Part shown: positions 46,801 to 57,191 of the stretch, in pieces
Layout of the letters: the number at the start of each line of letters is the position of its first letter
Numbering within the stretch: the first letter of the stretch is position 1
From: Xiphophorus maculatus
Lineage: Eukaryota > Chordata > Actinopteri > Cyprinodontiformes > Poeciliidae
Direction of reading: 5' to 3'
DNA: 64,000 bases
NCBI RefSeq assembly: GCF_002775205.1
Contig: NC_036443.1
Coordinates: 11,461,698 to 11,525,697 of the forward strand
Notes under the pieces: model-generated
Database searches by the model: none
What the model was told of the DNA's origin: nothing
What the model saw: only the letters and a program-made list of their open reading frames with translations
Program-made: the position numbers and the translations under genes

Positions 46801-48296
46801 GAAAAAGTATTCCTAAGACATCAATCTCTTCCGAGATCCGTCTCTCGTCTAAAGTTGAGGCTTGATGCGAATGATTTTCCTGCGTTAAGCTTATCAGCTT
46901 CACAAAAGTTATGCAAAATCCTTGTTATTGTTAAATCTGATAAAACATTGGGGTGCTGTGGTGGAGCAGGGGTACAGCACAACCTCCTCGACGTGGAGGT
47001 CACAGGTTCGATTCCCAGCCTTTTCTGCATGTCTTTCCCCCTTCTACTTTGTCTAGCTACTCTCGAATAAGAATTTTTTACATATAAGGCCTGCTGGGTC
47101 CGTCCAGTCCATCACCACCCAATGCTTGTGTAAACAGTGATATGAACCTGGTGTGCTGCTGCAGGTGCGACAGCTGGCGGAACGAGTTCTCGCAGTAGGA
47201 GCAGTGGTAGGGTTTGATCCCAAGGTGGATGCGCAGGTGCTGGGAAAGGTAGGAGGCGTTGGCGAATGTCTTGGAGCAGTGGGGACACTTGTGTGGCTTG
47301 GCCTCTGTGTGGGACTTGGAATGAATCTGCATCTCTGACTTGGTTAAGAAGGTGAGCGGGCAGACTTTGCATCTTGACGACAGAAAGATTGAAAAGAGAA
47401 GGAAAAAGAGGCATGAAAAAACTGTAAACCACCAAAAGAATGCTTATAAGCCTGTAAATAAGAGATGTATAGTAACTCTAAATGCCTAACCTGTAGGTTT
47501 TGCCCTCTTTAGGTGCCACAGTGACGCAGCCTTGGTCCGCCAGGATGGGGTAGGGCACCACCAGAAGAGGCCCAGATGTGTTTTCCGCTTTTATCTTCTT
47601 TCTCCCCCGAGGTGCCTTGGGTGGGGGGCCCAGGAGTCCGGCCAGTCCGCCCAGTCCGCCCTTCATGTGGTCCATGCCGGGACCGCTCGCCAGTCCGGAG
47701 ATGATGTTCACAGAAGGAGCCCCGCCCATTCGGTTCTGGCTGCTCGAGGTCGGAGTGGTGGGGGTCAGGGCCTCCGAGGTGCTGTGGTTGTCGGGTCGAG
47801 ATGAGGGAGCCAGGCCTGGGGGAGGGCGAGAACCAGAGCTGAAATCAAGCTGCTCCGTCTCGAGCGCGTTGTTGTCGGGACGGGCGTACCTGAACGATGG
47901 TTGACCCGGCCCGATTGCTCGGTGAGCTGTCTCATGTGCCAGTCCTCCCATAATCCTTTGGCTTTTACCGATGACTTGTCATCCAGATTTCCATCTTAGA
48001 GTTGAGAGATAGTGCAACAGCATTAGTCGGCCAGTTTTTACTCTCAAACTGCAAAACTGCTAGTTTTGTTCTATAATGAAAAAGAACCAGAATTAGAAAG
48101 TTGGATCCATTGAAAAGTTCTATTACTAACGCAACAACCATACAGTGCCTTAGGAAGGTATTCACACCCCAGGACTTATATATAACATATTTAATAGTAA
48201 ACAAATGCAAACCACTCAAAGTTTTTTTTCTTTTTCTGAAGTATTTTTAGAACTATATGTCTCAATAAATGACCAGTATGTTTGCTAGGCACCAGA

Positions 48297-48378
<82 letters not shown>

Positions 48379-49027
48379 ATTTTTATTTAAACTTAAAACT
48401 GTTTGCCTTCAGATGAGGCAAACAACGAAAGTGAAAACTACCTGGACCAGAGCTGGAGGCGGGTCGAGCGTGCAGAGTGATGTCTAGCTGCCCAGAGCCC
48501 TGCGGCTGCGAGTGGTGGGCCGGCACCTGCTGCGACTGAGGTTTTGGGACCGACATGCCGTGCGGAGCGCCGCCGTCCGGCGACGAGGTGGGCACCAGCA
48601 GCGGCTGCTGGGACGGGGTGGAGGTAGGCGGCAGGTGCAGAGGTCTAATCTTCTCCGCCATCAGCTGCTCCTTGATCTTGTTAATGAGGACCAGGTTATC
48701 CAGCTGAAAGGGTTAACGGGTCATGCTCAACAGAAAACAGCCACCGTGTGTGAATGTCATTTGTAGGCCCCCCAACAAAAAAACCCCAAACAAGCGTAAA
48801 CTAAAGAGCTTCAGTTCTACTACAGCTACTTCAGTGACCTGTGGGAGTTTCACAACCCGGGTTCTGCTTTTCAGTGAAGGCTGGAAATGACATTCACACA
48901 TGGACACAAATGCGGCAATTAGGCTGGAAATGCTGCCGTTGTGACGTGTTGTGGATGGACTTACCTGGCCTGGCATGGAGGGAGGTGGTGGCCAAAAATA
49001 GGGGTTGTTAAATCGAGGCTCTGCCAT
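43849..49027 (-). CDS. znf362: Zinc finger protein 362 (six C2H2 fingers)
   Basis: Nuclear C2H2 transcription factor of the ZNF362/ZNF384 pair. Coding exons: 49027-48965, 48703-48442, 47815-47491, 47372-47148, 46014-45936, 45322-45164, 43965-43849 (stop TGA). They total 1230 bases, 409 residues (human about 420), with all phases consistent. The N-terminus MAEPRFNNPYFWPPPPSMPG and the C-terminus QRTESPSIPIRISLI are nearly identical to human ZNF362. A Pro/Gln-rich region and LDNLVLINKIKEQLMAEKIR come first, then a basic patch RGRKKIKAE near residues 178-186, probably a nuclear signal. Six fingers run from about residue 218: CKVC, CPHC, CSYC, CAHPGC, CPNC and CSMC pairs, each with two His. The third exon was started at the acceptor CCCCCAG|GC because it alone joins phase 1 and matches the human protein (STSE, TPTTPTSSSQ). 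An open frame continues upstream to 47951. The 5' UTR exon is at 54686-54790. Confidence 0.94.
46950..47095 (+). mobile_element. tRNA-derived SINE, copy 4
   Basis: GGTGCTGTGGTGGAGCAGGG head, CTCCTCGACGTGGAGGTCAC, perfect B box GGTTCGATTCC at 47005-47015, then the shortened body TTTTCTGCATGTCTTTCCCC. It is more diverged than the copies at 31317 and 39139. It lies in a znf362 intron, antisense to the gene, about 50 bases from the donor of the 47148-47372 exon. Confidence 0.75.
48135..48260. mobile_element. Dispersed-repeat fragment
   Basis: ACAGTGCCTTAGGAAGGTAT, TCACACCCCAGGACTTATAT and CAAACCACTCAAAG match the common fish repeat that begins CAGTGCCTTGCAAAAGTATTCA. It lies in znf362 intron 2 beside a (TA)n array. 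Confidence 0.5.
48301..48375. repeat. (TA)n microsatellite
   Basis: About 37 TA units without interruption, 67 bases from the znf362 exon that ends at 48442, inside its donor-side intron. Confidence 0.95.
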
Positions 49028-49879
49028 CCTGAAACAAGAGACACGTAGTGATGATCAGAAGTGGTACTTGGCGAGCTGCTGAATCACCAGGATGATCACA
49101 AACACAACATGTGGGCAAAGGGGTCTGAAGCTGAACTCCAAACACGTAAAAACTACCTCACCAGCCAAAAGCGTACATGTCTTTGCTGAATGACAGTCAT
49201 CGTTCTTACTTGCTTCTAATATACTGAAAAACAATTTATTATTACAGGATACAGTAATGAGAATCACAGGCCTATATTTACCCCCTTACACAGTTCATCT
49301 GTTTTGATACATTTTTTAAAAAGCTTAGTATAATGTTGCATGCTACACCCAGATGTGATTACTGGCACAACTGTACTACCAACAAATCACTTTTAAATAG
49401 AACCCATTTGGCAACTTGAATAAAAAGCAGAAAACATCTCTAAGGAGACACAACACTCTACACTGATATTTGATCAACTTTAAAAATTTATTTTCCAAAC
49501 AGGATTATTTCCTGATTGTATCAGAGCATGGGAAAACCTATAGTGTAATTTTGTATAATTGTATAATTTAGCTGGTGACAAATCAGCTAAATTTGGTCCA
49601 ATTTGAAGCTTTCATAACCAAAAGTAGACACCATGCTACTCTATCTAAATTTAGAGGTGAATTTAGGAAGAGTTTAAACCAGAACAAAGATACACATTCA
49701 TTTCTCACTGTTTGAGGTTAAAACACAACATACTTATTGTTGTGTTTAAGATTAGAATAATTCTATTTGCTAGATGCCAGAAAAATTAACAAAAACATTT
49801 TTTTTCTAGATTTTTTGTAACTTTTAAAATTCATACGTTTATATGCATTTGGTCAGTGCCAGGGATAATTATCCTTTAA

Positions 49880-50560
49880 ACTCTATGACTTTGGTCAAAC
49901 CTTTTGTGTTTTCTTTCTCAAGCTGCTCACAATAGCTTGCTGAAGTTTTGGCCCATTCCTTCTGACAGAACTGATGGAACACGTTTGTACACCGCCTCAC
50001 TCACACACGGCTTTTTCAGATCTTCAAACAACTTCTGCGTAGGATTGAGATCAGGGCTTTGTGATGGCTGCACCACACAAAGCCATCACAAAGCATGCAG
50101 CCAGAGGCCTTAGGTCACTTTGGCTGCATGCTCAGGGTTATTGTCCATCTTGAAGACCAACCTGCACCCAAGCTTTAACTTCCTGGCTTATGTCTGTAGA
50201 TGTTGCTTCATTATTTCTACATAATGTGTTTTTTTTTTTTTTTGGTCATGACCGATTTAATTAAGTAGATCAGTTTCTAAAACAACAGAACAACCTGATT
50301 CTGCCGCCCACATACAGTACTTCACAGTTAGGATGTTACAGATATCCCCGTTCTGTCTCCAAATGTAACGATGGTCATTATGGCCAAACAGTTTCACTTA
50401 AGTTTCATCATTTTGGACCAAAATATATTAATTTTTGGGACACGGACACTGTCTCTTAAAATGGTTGGACATAATCCATAATTCTCTTCCTGATATCTTG
50501 GCCAATTTTTTTTAACTTTCCCATCCTATCAAACAAGAAGGCATCCACAGGTATGTCTTT
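49880..50560 (-). mobile_element. Decayed Tc1-like transposon
   Basis: On the + strand the words CTGAAGTTTTGGCCCATTCC, TGCGTAGGATTGAGATCAGG, GCTTTGTGATGGC, TACTTCACAGTTAGGATG and TTTCATCATTTTGGACCAAA follow in the order seen in fish Tc1-like elements read from their 3' side. The element is therefore antisense. Its transposase is broken by stops and deletions. Confidence 0.65.
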
Positions 50561-50582
50561 CAAACCTGTCAGAAGCATCATC

Positions 50583-50640
50583 ATATTCAATTCAAATTCA
50601 ATTCAAAGAAACTTTATTGATCCGAAAGGGAAATGAAATA
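50583..50640. mobile_element. Short interspersed fragment with TTTATTGATCC tail motif
   Basis: TTCAATTCAAATTCAATTCA followed by AAACTTTATTGATCCGAAAG is a word pair common at the 3' ends of fish LINE/SINE elements. Only this end is visible. Confidence 0.5.
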
Positions 50641-52654
50641 ACATGGGCATTCCTTCATTATTTCAAGAGACAGTTATCTTGCAAAGGTAAACGTCTGATT
50701 TTGTAATCTCTGACATATTCTCTCATTATTTTGGCATTGAGAAAATAGAAATAAGTTTGGTGATTCTAACTGACCTGAAGCAAGAGAAGTTGGTTTGATT
50801 TTTAAAAAAAAGGTTTATGCGTCTCTTTAGTCAATCACCTTTGACATTTAATCATACTTTTGCAGCAAAGTTTGCAGTCCATGTAGCAGATCATGCATGG
50901 TGCATGCGTAGCAGCAGAGCTGAGTCAAGTAACGGCTCCACAAAGATTCATTCGTTTGATTGTGAAATATGATCACCATCACCCCACATATTTCCCCTTT
51001 TGATAAATACTAATATCTTCAGAAGGTACACAGAAGTTTTAAACCACCTTCATTATGCTCACTTCTTCATACTTTGTATTTTTGTTGCACTTCTTAGTGC
51101 CTCTCTTTTCTCTCCCTTTCAGTCCAGTGCTTGCAAAAGGCCATGGCAGCATATAGAGCCATGTGCTTAAAAATGAGGACATGGGAAACAAATGATGTCT
51201 TTATACGGGAGAAAATCCTGAAAAAATGCAGAAGTCACAGAACCTGAGAATTGGTAATCATGCAAAGACACAGTTCTTTGGAAATCACATATTTGTTGCT
51301 AAAAAAAAACTATTTTATGAGTCAAATTGTTATCACTGGTGTTTTTCATAGCATGAACTAAACCCAGAACAGTGGTTCTCTAGCTTTTTATAAGGAAAGC
51401 CATCTCACAGCAGCTGGACTTTTTGTATTTGCTATGTATTGTCATATTATTTAAATAGATATAATTTAAATAACTTCTCCCACTGCAAGTTTAAAGTAAA
51501 AATTTTCAGGCTCCATGAGGTAAAAAATAAACGGGAAGCTTCCTTCCTCGCCACTCCCCAAATTGAAAAAGAGAAAGGTTTCTTTCCAAACATGGCCCAA
51601 AAATCCAACATGGCTGTCATGTTGCCAACATAGAGAGCTGTGCTGAAATGAATTGTTTATTTACAATACCAGCAGTTTTTGTGTATTTAAATCTATCACA
51701 TTCTTAAATAAATGTATAACCTTGTGCTCTGACTAGACATAAATTTAGTGTCTGAATAGACTTTTAGCTTGCACTTGCTAAAAGTAATTAGCCTGGTCAC
51801 TGAACTCAATAACTGGTAAATCCCTTTGGTTTCTGAACCTGCAACTATTACATGGTTCAGCTTAATATTCACAGAACTAAGTTCTGACTTCAGATATAAA
51901 TAAAATCTAGGAACTACACTTTTTATTCGCTAAAAGTATTGCAAAATTGGACGTAGTTAGTAAACTACAAACAGCATGTTGACTGCAGGCTAGCTGATAG
52001 TCCAACTATTTAGCCGGTTAAAATTAGCCCGTCAGATTCCCAGTGTCACCCAACAAAATACAGATTGCCAAAAAACCACCGCACTGTCAAAACCTTTACT
52101 TGAAAATGCCAATTAAATTTAGAGTGTTTTATTCCTCAATTTTAGCTTTAGTTTCTACATCAAAATAACAATAAATGTTAGAAGCACCAGGGATAATACT
52201 TGCTTTCTGTTCCAAATAAAAGAAATTCAATTACGCGGTTCATTTTGGTGCTAGGTTTGATGTAAATGCTGTTGCAATTTTAATTTAATATCATACATTG
52301 AGAATCTCAAGGCAGTCCGTGCCTTGCTGATACCAACACTTTGTGTTTTTCACAATCTGCAAAAAAAAAAAAAAAACAGTTTGAAAGATTACACTTGAAA
52401 CAGGCTTACATCTAAGTTTCCTGTTTAGAGTCAATGCTGGTTCACGGGAGCCCCTTCATGCCCTGGATGACTCACCAGTCATCCAGGGCAACAGAAAACA
52501 TTCTTCGGAAAACGGTCAAGTAGAGCTTCAGAAAGCCTGATGAAATATTGCTTATAAGACCCATTTTTAAAATCACAGAGAAGTCTTGTTCATTTAACGG
52601 AACGGAAAAGAAAAGGCATGACTCAAATCTCTTGCACATTATCATTTGTGACGA

Positions 52655-52870
52655 GAATACAGTGCCATGTAATACGCAACTTGAACCCTTTCACACTTTG
52701 TCAAATTACAACCACATACACTGATGTGTTTAACTGAGATTCCATAAGACAGACTGACACAAAGTAGTATATATTCATTAAGAAGGAAGATGATAGTGTT
52801 CATAATTGTTCAGCAAAATCAAATCTGAAAATTTAAGAGTGCGTATCAATTCTTTTAACTTTTATGCCCC
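52655..52870 (+). mobile_element. Decayed dispersed repeat (Tc1-associated type)
   Basis: ACAGTGCCATGTAATACGCA, CCTTTCACACTTTGTC, AAATTACAACCACATACACT and GACTGACACAAAGTAG reproduce in order the known fish repeat whose fragments also lie at 17400, 32875 and 48135. No open frame. Confidence 0.6.
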
Positions 52871-53739
52871 TGAATAAAATCTAACGGCAGCCGTTGCCTT
52901 CAGTATTAATGTAATTCATGAGAAAAAGTTTAGCTATATATATTAATTTAATCACAGTATAAATGCAGCGCTACCGCGGAGGTTCTGTTAGACAACATAA
53001 GTAAACAAAGAGTATCAAGAGGGCATTTAAACATTTTGGTTTCCATGCAAAATACAATGCATGTTAGAAAAATAACAGTACATCACTATAGAAAAGAAGC
53101 TAGAAGCTAGCTCCTCCTGATGACATGCCCAGGAGCTTACTTGGCTTCTTTTGAGGAGGGGATACATCTAAAACATACGGGACACCAGCCATTGAGGACT
53201 GTAGTTGGACACCCATAGTTTAAACAAAATGTATCCGTGTTTTGAACTGGCCTAGTCAAAGTCCCTAACTCAGTTCAACTGGGGCAAGAGTTTAAGCCCA
53301 ATGTTCAGGTGCTGTCCATCTGATTTTCCATTTCACTTTCCCTTCACTTCACAGTCATACTCTGTGTTGTTCTAGCGCACAAATTACATTAAATACTTGG
53401 TTGTGACGAAACGTGAAAATGTTCAAGGAGTGTGAATATTTTTTGTGCAAAGTGGTGTAAATAGATCAAGACATCAATTAGCAACATCTCACGTCTTTAT
53501 CCCAGGTCTAATCAAATCAGTAACATCCCCATGAGGTCATATGGCCGGGAGGAAGACGCAGATGATGGGTATGAAAACAATGCAAGTTACTTCTTTTTTT
53601 AAGAAGTAGTACGATTCAACATTCTGCGTACAAAATAAAGTAATATTTAGGCACTGTCAATCCAGTACTAAAGCGGCATAACTGTTTAGCAAACACAGGC
53701 AATGTCTGAGTGTGAGTTTGGGCCTGCAGACAAAACTGC

Positions 53740-54147
53740 CTGTTTAAAACCACGCCGACACATTTATATTTGCTCAGCTCCAGCGTCTAAATGTCAGCTG
53801 AGAATGTGTGGACGCCTATAAAAAGACACGGAGAGCCGTGGCCGTGTAGCTTGCAGCTGTCCTCGGCCCCTTTTGTCTGAATTTGTGGGAACTACACGTC
53901 CGTCGCTTTAAAAGCTCGGCCGAACCAAACTAAACTTTGCCTTCTTGGACTTTTCGGACATGCCGTCCTGCCCGCCCCGGGGAGCAGCTCCGGACTCGGG
54001 CCGACGGAGGAGGACTGTTCACCCCCGGAACCCTCCCGCTCCTGCCCAGACATTCTCAGACAGTTTTCTTAAAACATTTCCAGACAAAAGAGAAACAAAA
54101 ATGGCAGCCTTATTTTTATAAGGCGGGACGCCATATTCTGCAGACCC

Positions 54148-54181
<34 letters not shown>

Positions 54182-54560
54182 GAGCCTGTACCATAATAAG
54201 GTGCTGCGGTTTTTTTTTCCCCCCTTAAAAAAAGGGAGCAGGACACAAAGGTGTGTTTATCACGTCAACGGCGTGAATGATTGTTTACGGCGAATTGCAG
54301 GTTTGAATAGCCCGGCCTCCCCACCTCTTAAAAAAACTGACACTTCCTACAACAACCATGCCCTGCGAAAAAAAAAAAAAAAAACAGCACGGAAACGGAC
54401 AAGCTGGACTCATCACGCCGATTCAAAGAGCACATTGATGCCGCTAAGGTGCGAATACTAAAAGCGAACAAGCCCTCCACATCCCGTAAAAACGCTTAGC
54501 CGTGTTAAGAAAATTTCACTTTTCTTTCCCCCCCTCCACATTCTGTAACTTTTGGGCGAA
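53740..54560. other. GC-richer block upstream of znf362 with TATA-like site and T-runs
   Basis: CpG content rises compared with flanking DNA. A TATA-type box TATAAAA lies at 53817-53823 on the + strand, followed by GC-rich sequence. Runs of T (54147-54179) and A (54369-54384) punctuate it. The 174-codon + strand frame at 53937-54461 has low-complexity stretches and no known domain, so it is not called as a gene. It could be an alternative znf362 first exon or a divergent non-coding transcript. Confidence 0.35.
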
Positions 54561-54685
54561 TCAAAGGAGGGAAATCACATTTTGTGCACAATTGTAACGC
54601 ATCCGGGACGCGATCCTCCAACAGAGCAAACGCTTTAGCGGGGCAAAACACGCACACACACCGAAATGAGACATGCACAAATTAC

Positions 54686-54790
54686 CTTGTGTCCTGGCTG
54701 CAGATATTGTCTTGCGAGAACAGCTATAATATAAAAGGTTGATGTTCTGTCTGCCTCCAGTCGGACCACCGCTTCCGGGTCGCTTTGTTC
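54686..54790 (-). promoter_or_regulatory. znf362 non-coding first exon and promoter (putative)
   Basis: On the - strand a good donor CACAAG|GTAATTTG ends at 54686. Upstream is a perfect ETS-family site ACCCGGAAGC (54771-54780), typical of broadly expressed TATA-less promoters. The exon would join the ATG exon at 49028. The start site is inferred only from this site. Confidence 0.5.
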
Positions 54791-54799
54791 ACTTCTGGG

Positions 54800-57191
54800 T
54801 GCTGCTGCAAGGCTCACACACAGCGGCTACAGAAAGGAAATCTGCTAATGTTGCTTTGGATGTTGTGTGTGTGTGTGTTTTTTTTTTAACCTCACAGCTC
54901 ACCTTATTCATGTTTACTGTGCAGTGCTTGCCAGGTGAATAGCGTTGCGATATTTTAAGGCGTATTTATCCACCACATACGCACTGCAATATCCCCGGAC
55001 GCTACAACATGGAGCACTCCACTACAACAAAATGTATGGCGTGCTAAATTATGCTGCAATAAAATACGGATTTCACATTCGCAAGTGAATTTGCACAATG
55101 CCTTGAGATTAGAGAGCAGGACAGCCTAGGAGAAAGTGGTGGAACTTCAACATAAACCAGAGAAAATATCACTATAGAGATTTTTACTGTGCTTCTTTTA
55201 ATTTAGAAAAAAGAAAAAAATTAGAAAAGAAAAGAAATTAAAAAAAAAAAACAGTGCAATATTACAGCTGCAAATGCAAAGTAATGTTAAGTTTCATTCG
55301 TGCTTTAAGAATAAAAAAATAAAAAAAATAAAACGAGAATACATTGGGGGTGGGGAAATTACATCTGAAATTTAGAGGAGTATCTAGGCCATGCTGGATG
55401 TGGAAGATAAACAGTTTGAACAGAGATGTCCTACTAGGGGCCATTCGCAGCCCTGGGAATGGATTTGTGCTAATTACTTCTTGATTTCAGTTTTAATCAT
55501 ATAATGCAGTTTTACACATTTTGGCATGTTAGAAATGCAAACTGATTTGTTGTGATAAGCCGACACAATTTATTTTGAGGAGGATACATGGTTTAAAAAC
55601 TATTTTCAAACTCCATTACTTTGATTCCCATGTTTTACAATCCATTCAAAATGGCCTTCAGCAGTAAACAGTTAGTGAATGGAGTCCCCTCATTTGTAAT
55701 TTAATTTGTTCAAGTTGCTCTGTGAGGTTTTCTCAGAGAACATCTGAAGTTGTTCAATCCCTAATCTGGAAATGAAGCGAGCATGAGAAACTGCAAAACT
55801 CCACCAATACACAACAGTCCGCTCAACAAAAGCAGGAAGCCAAAAAGGCTTGTGGTAGCTCTGGAGGAGCTGCAGAGATCCAGAGCTCAGTTAGGACAAT
55901 TTGTCATCAGGAGAAGTTTGTTTCAACACACAAATCTGCCCTCCCTCTTTGGAATTACAAAACGTTTTTCACAAGCCATGTCAGACATACAGCAAACTGG
56001 GAGAGGAAGGTTTACTGGTGAGACCAAAAGAGAACTTTATGACTTAGGCACGGCAGAAAATGAACACTTACAGCATTTTCTTCTGCAGCGACAGGGACTC
56101 TGGTCAGAGTTGATAGGAAGATGGATGGAGATGAATAAAGTGTAGTCCTGCAAGAAATCCTCCTAGAAGCTGCAAAAGATTTGAAAAACTGGGGCCGAGG
56201 GTAATATTTGAGCAGGACAACATTAAACATACAAACAGCTTCAACAGAATGACATAAATCAAAGTGTCTTCATGCACTAAAACGGCCCAGTCAAAGTCCA
56301 GACAACTGAGAACCTGAGATAATACTAGAAAATTGATCCGGATTAAAAAGGTTAGGTTTTAGTTTGTAAAAAACATTTGACACAAAAAAACAACAACCTT
56401 AAATTATGCATTATTTTGTAATGGTCTATAATGTAAAATCATCCCAAAATTAACTGAAGGTTCTGGTTTTAATTTGACAAAATGTGGAAAAGTTTGCCAA
56501 GAATGAATACTTTACAATACTTTCACGTAATTTGTATTACAGTGTTCTGAAACTAAGGTAAGATCTCTCTGCTTGCATTTGCACCACTACGAGGAATCTT
56601 AGTTTTAAACGAGCTTCTTTTGATTCTCACAGTGAGCCCTCTTTAAAATACTTTTCTTCTTCTTGGCTTGAGTCCAGCTAACAGATTTACATCAAAGTTG
56701 CTAAAGTTCTACTGTGTGTCATTCCTCCCTTTGCACTTCAATCAACATCTGCTAGACTAACCACTTTGTATCTTTCACACATTATTCCTACATATGTCAG
56801 CAATTGAAGATTCGCTGGAACTGTGAGAAGCCACTGGTTGGAGGAACCGGTGTGTTTGTGTGAACGCGTGCGTGTGTGTGTCTGTGTGCGAGTGGGGAGG
56901 AGGGGGAGAGGAGGCGAGTGATCTCATTACGTTTCCTGTTTTTTCACACCACATCTCTCCAAAGAAGTGACAGCCCTTACACACAAATATGCAACAACAG
57001 TCCAGCTTTAGCAGTCTGTTGGAGTCAGATTCAGGAAATCTGATGAGTTACAGTCAGAATGCCTCATCCTGTTAGTTGACGCGGTGGGACCAACACGCAG
57101 TGACGACTAGATAACCTCCATTTTTTAATTTATTTATTATTTTCATTTAAAAAGAAAAAAAAACAACTTTCTTACACTCTGGGCTCCTGAT
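54800..57191. other. Intergenic region between znf362 and the TNF receptor gene
   Basis: The genes diverge here. A decayed Tc1-like element fills 55760-56530. A GT-rich stretch (GTGTGTGTG variants) lies at 56849-56890, and A-rich runs occur at 55205-55330. The promoter of the receptor gene should lie in the last few hundred bases, but no clear TATA box was seen. Confidence 0.45.
55760..56530 (+). mobile_element. Decayed Tc1/mariner-type element
   Basis: The order of words is that of a fish Tc1-like transposase gene: GAGGAGCTGCAGAGATCCA, CAGCGACAGGGACTCTGGT, GAGTTGATAGGAAGATGGAT, GAGCAGGACAACATTAAACA and GGCCCAGTCAAAGTCCAGAC. One frame of 120 codons (55783-56145) is open, but the catalytic part that follows has stops and losses. 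It is the longest such copy in the window. Confidence 0.7.

Larger units (their letters stand above)
49028..53739 (-). other. znf362 5' intron
   Basis: The acceptor GTTTCAG|G directly precedes the ATG exon, so the 5' UTR continues in an upstream exon. This large AT-rich intron holds no convincing coding exon on either strand. Three repeat remnants (49880-50560, 50583-50640, 52655-52870) are described separately. Nothing else was recognised. Confidence 0.55.

Noticed and set aside
47532-47904. + strand ORFs of 90 and 108 codons
   Set aside because: They are antisense to znf362 exon 3, whose - strand frame matches the known protein.
47841-47951. Longer znf362 exon 3 as the main form
   Set aside because: It does not join the previous phase-1 exon without a weak acceptor, and human similarity starts only after 47815.
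53937-54461. 174-codon + strand ORF as a gene
   Set aside because: It spans T- and A-runs that encode poly-Phe and poly-Lys, has no domain and no splice support; only the TATA box was kept as a lead.
55783-56145. 120-codon ORF as a host gene
   Set aside because: It lies inside a decayed Tc1-type element and carries the repeat words of that family.
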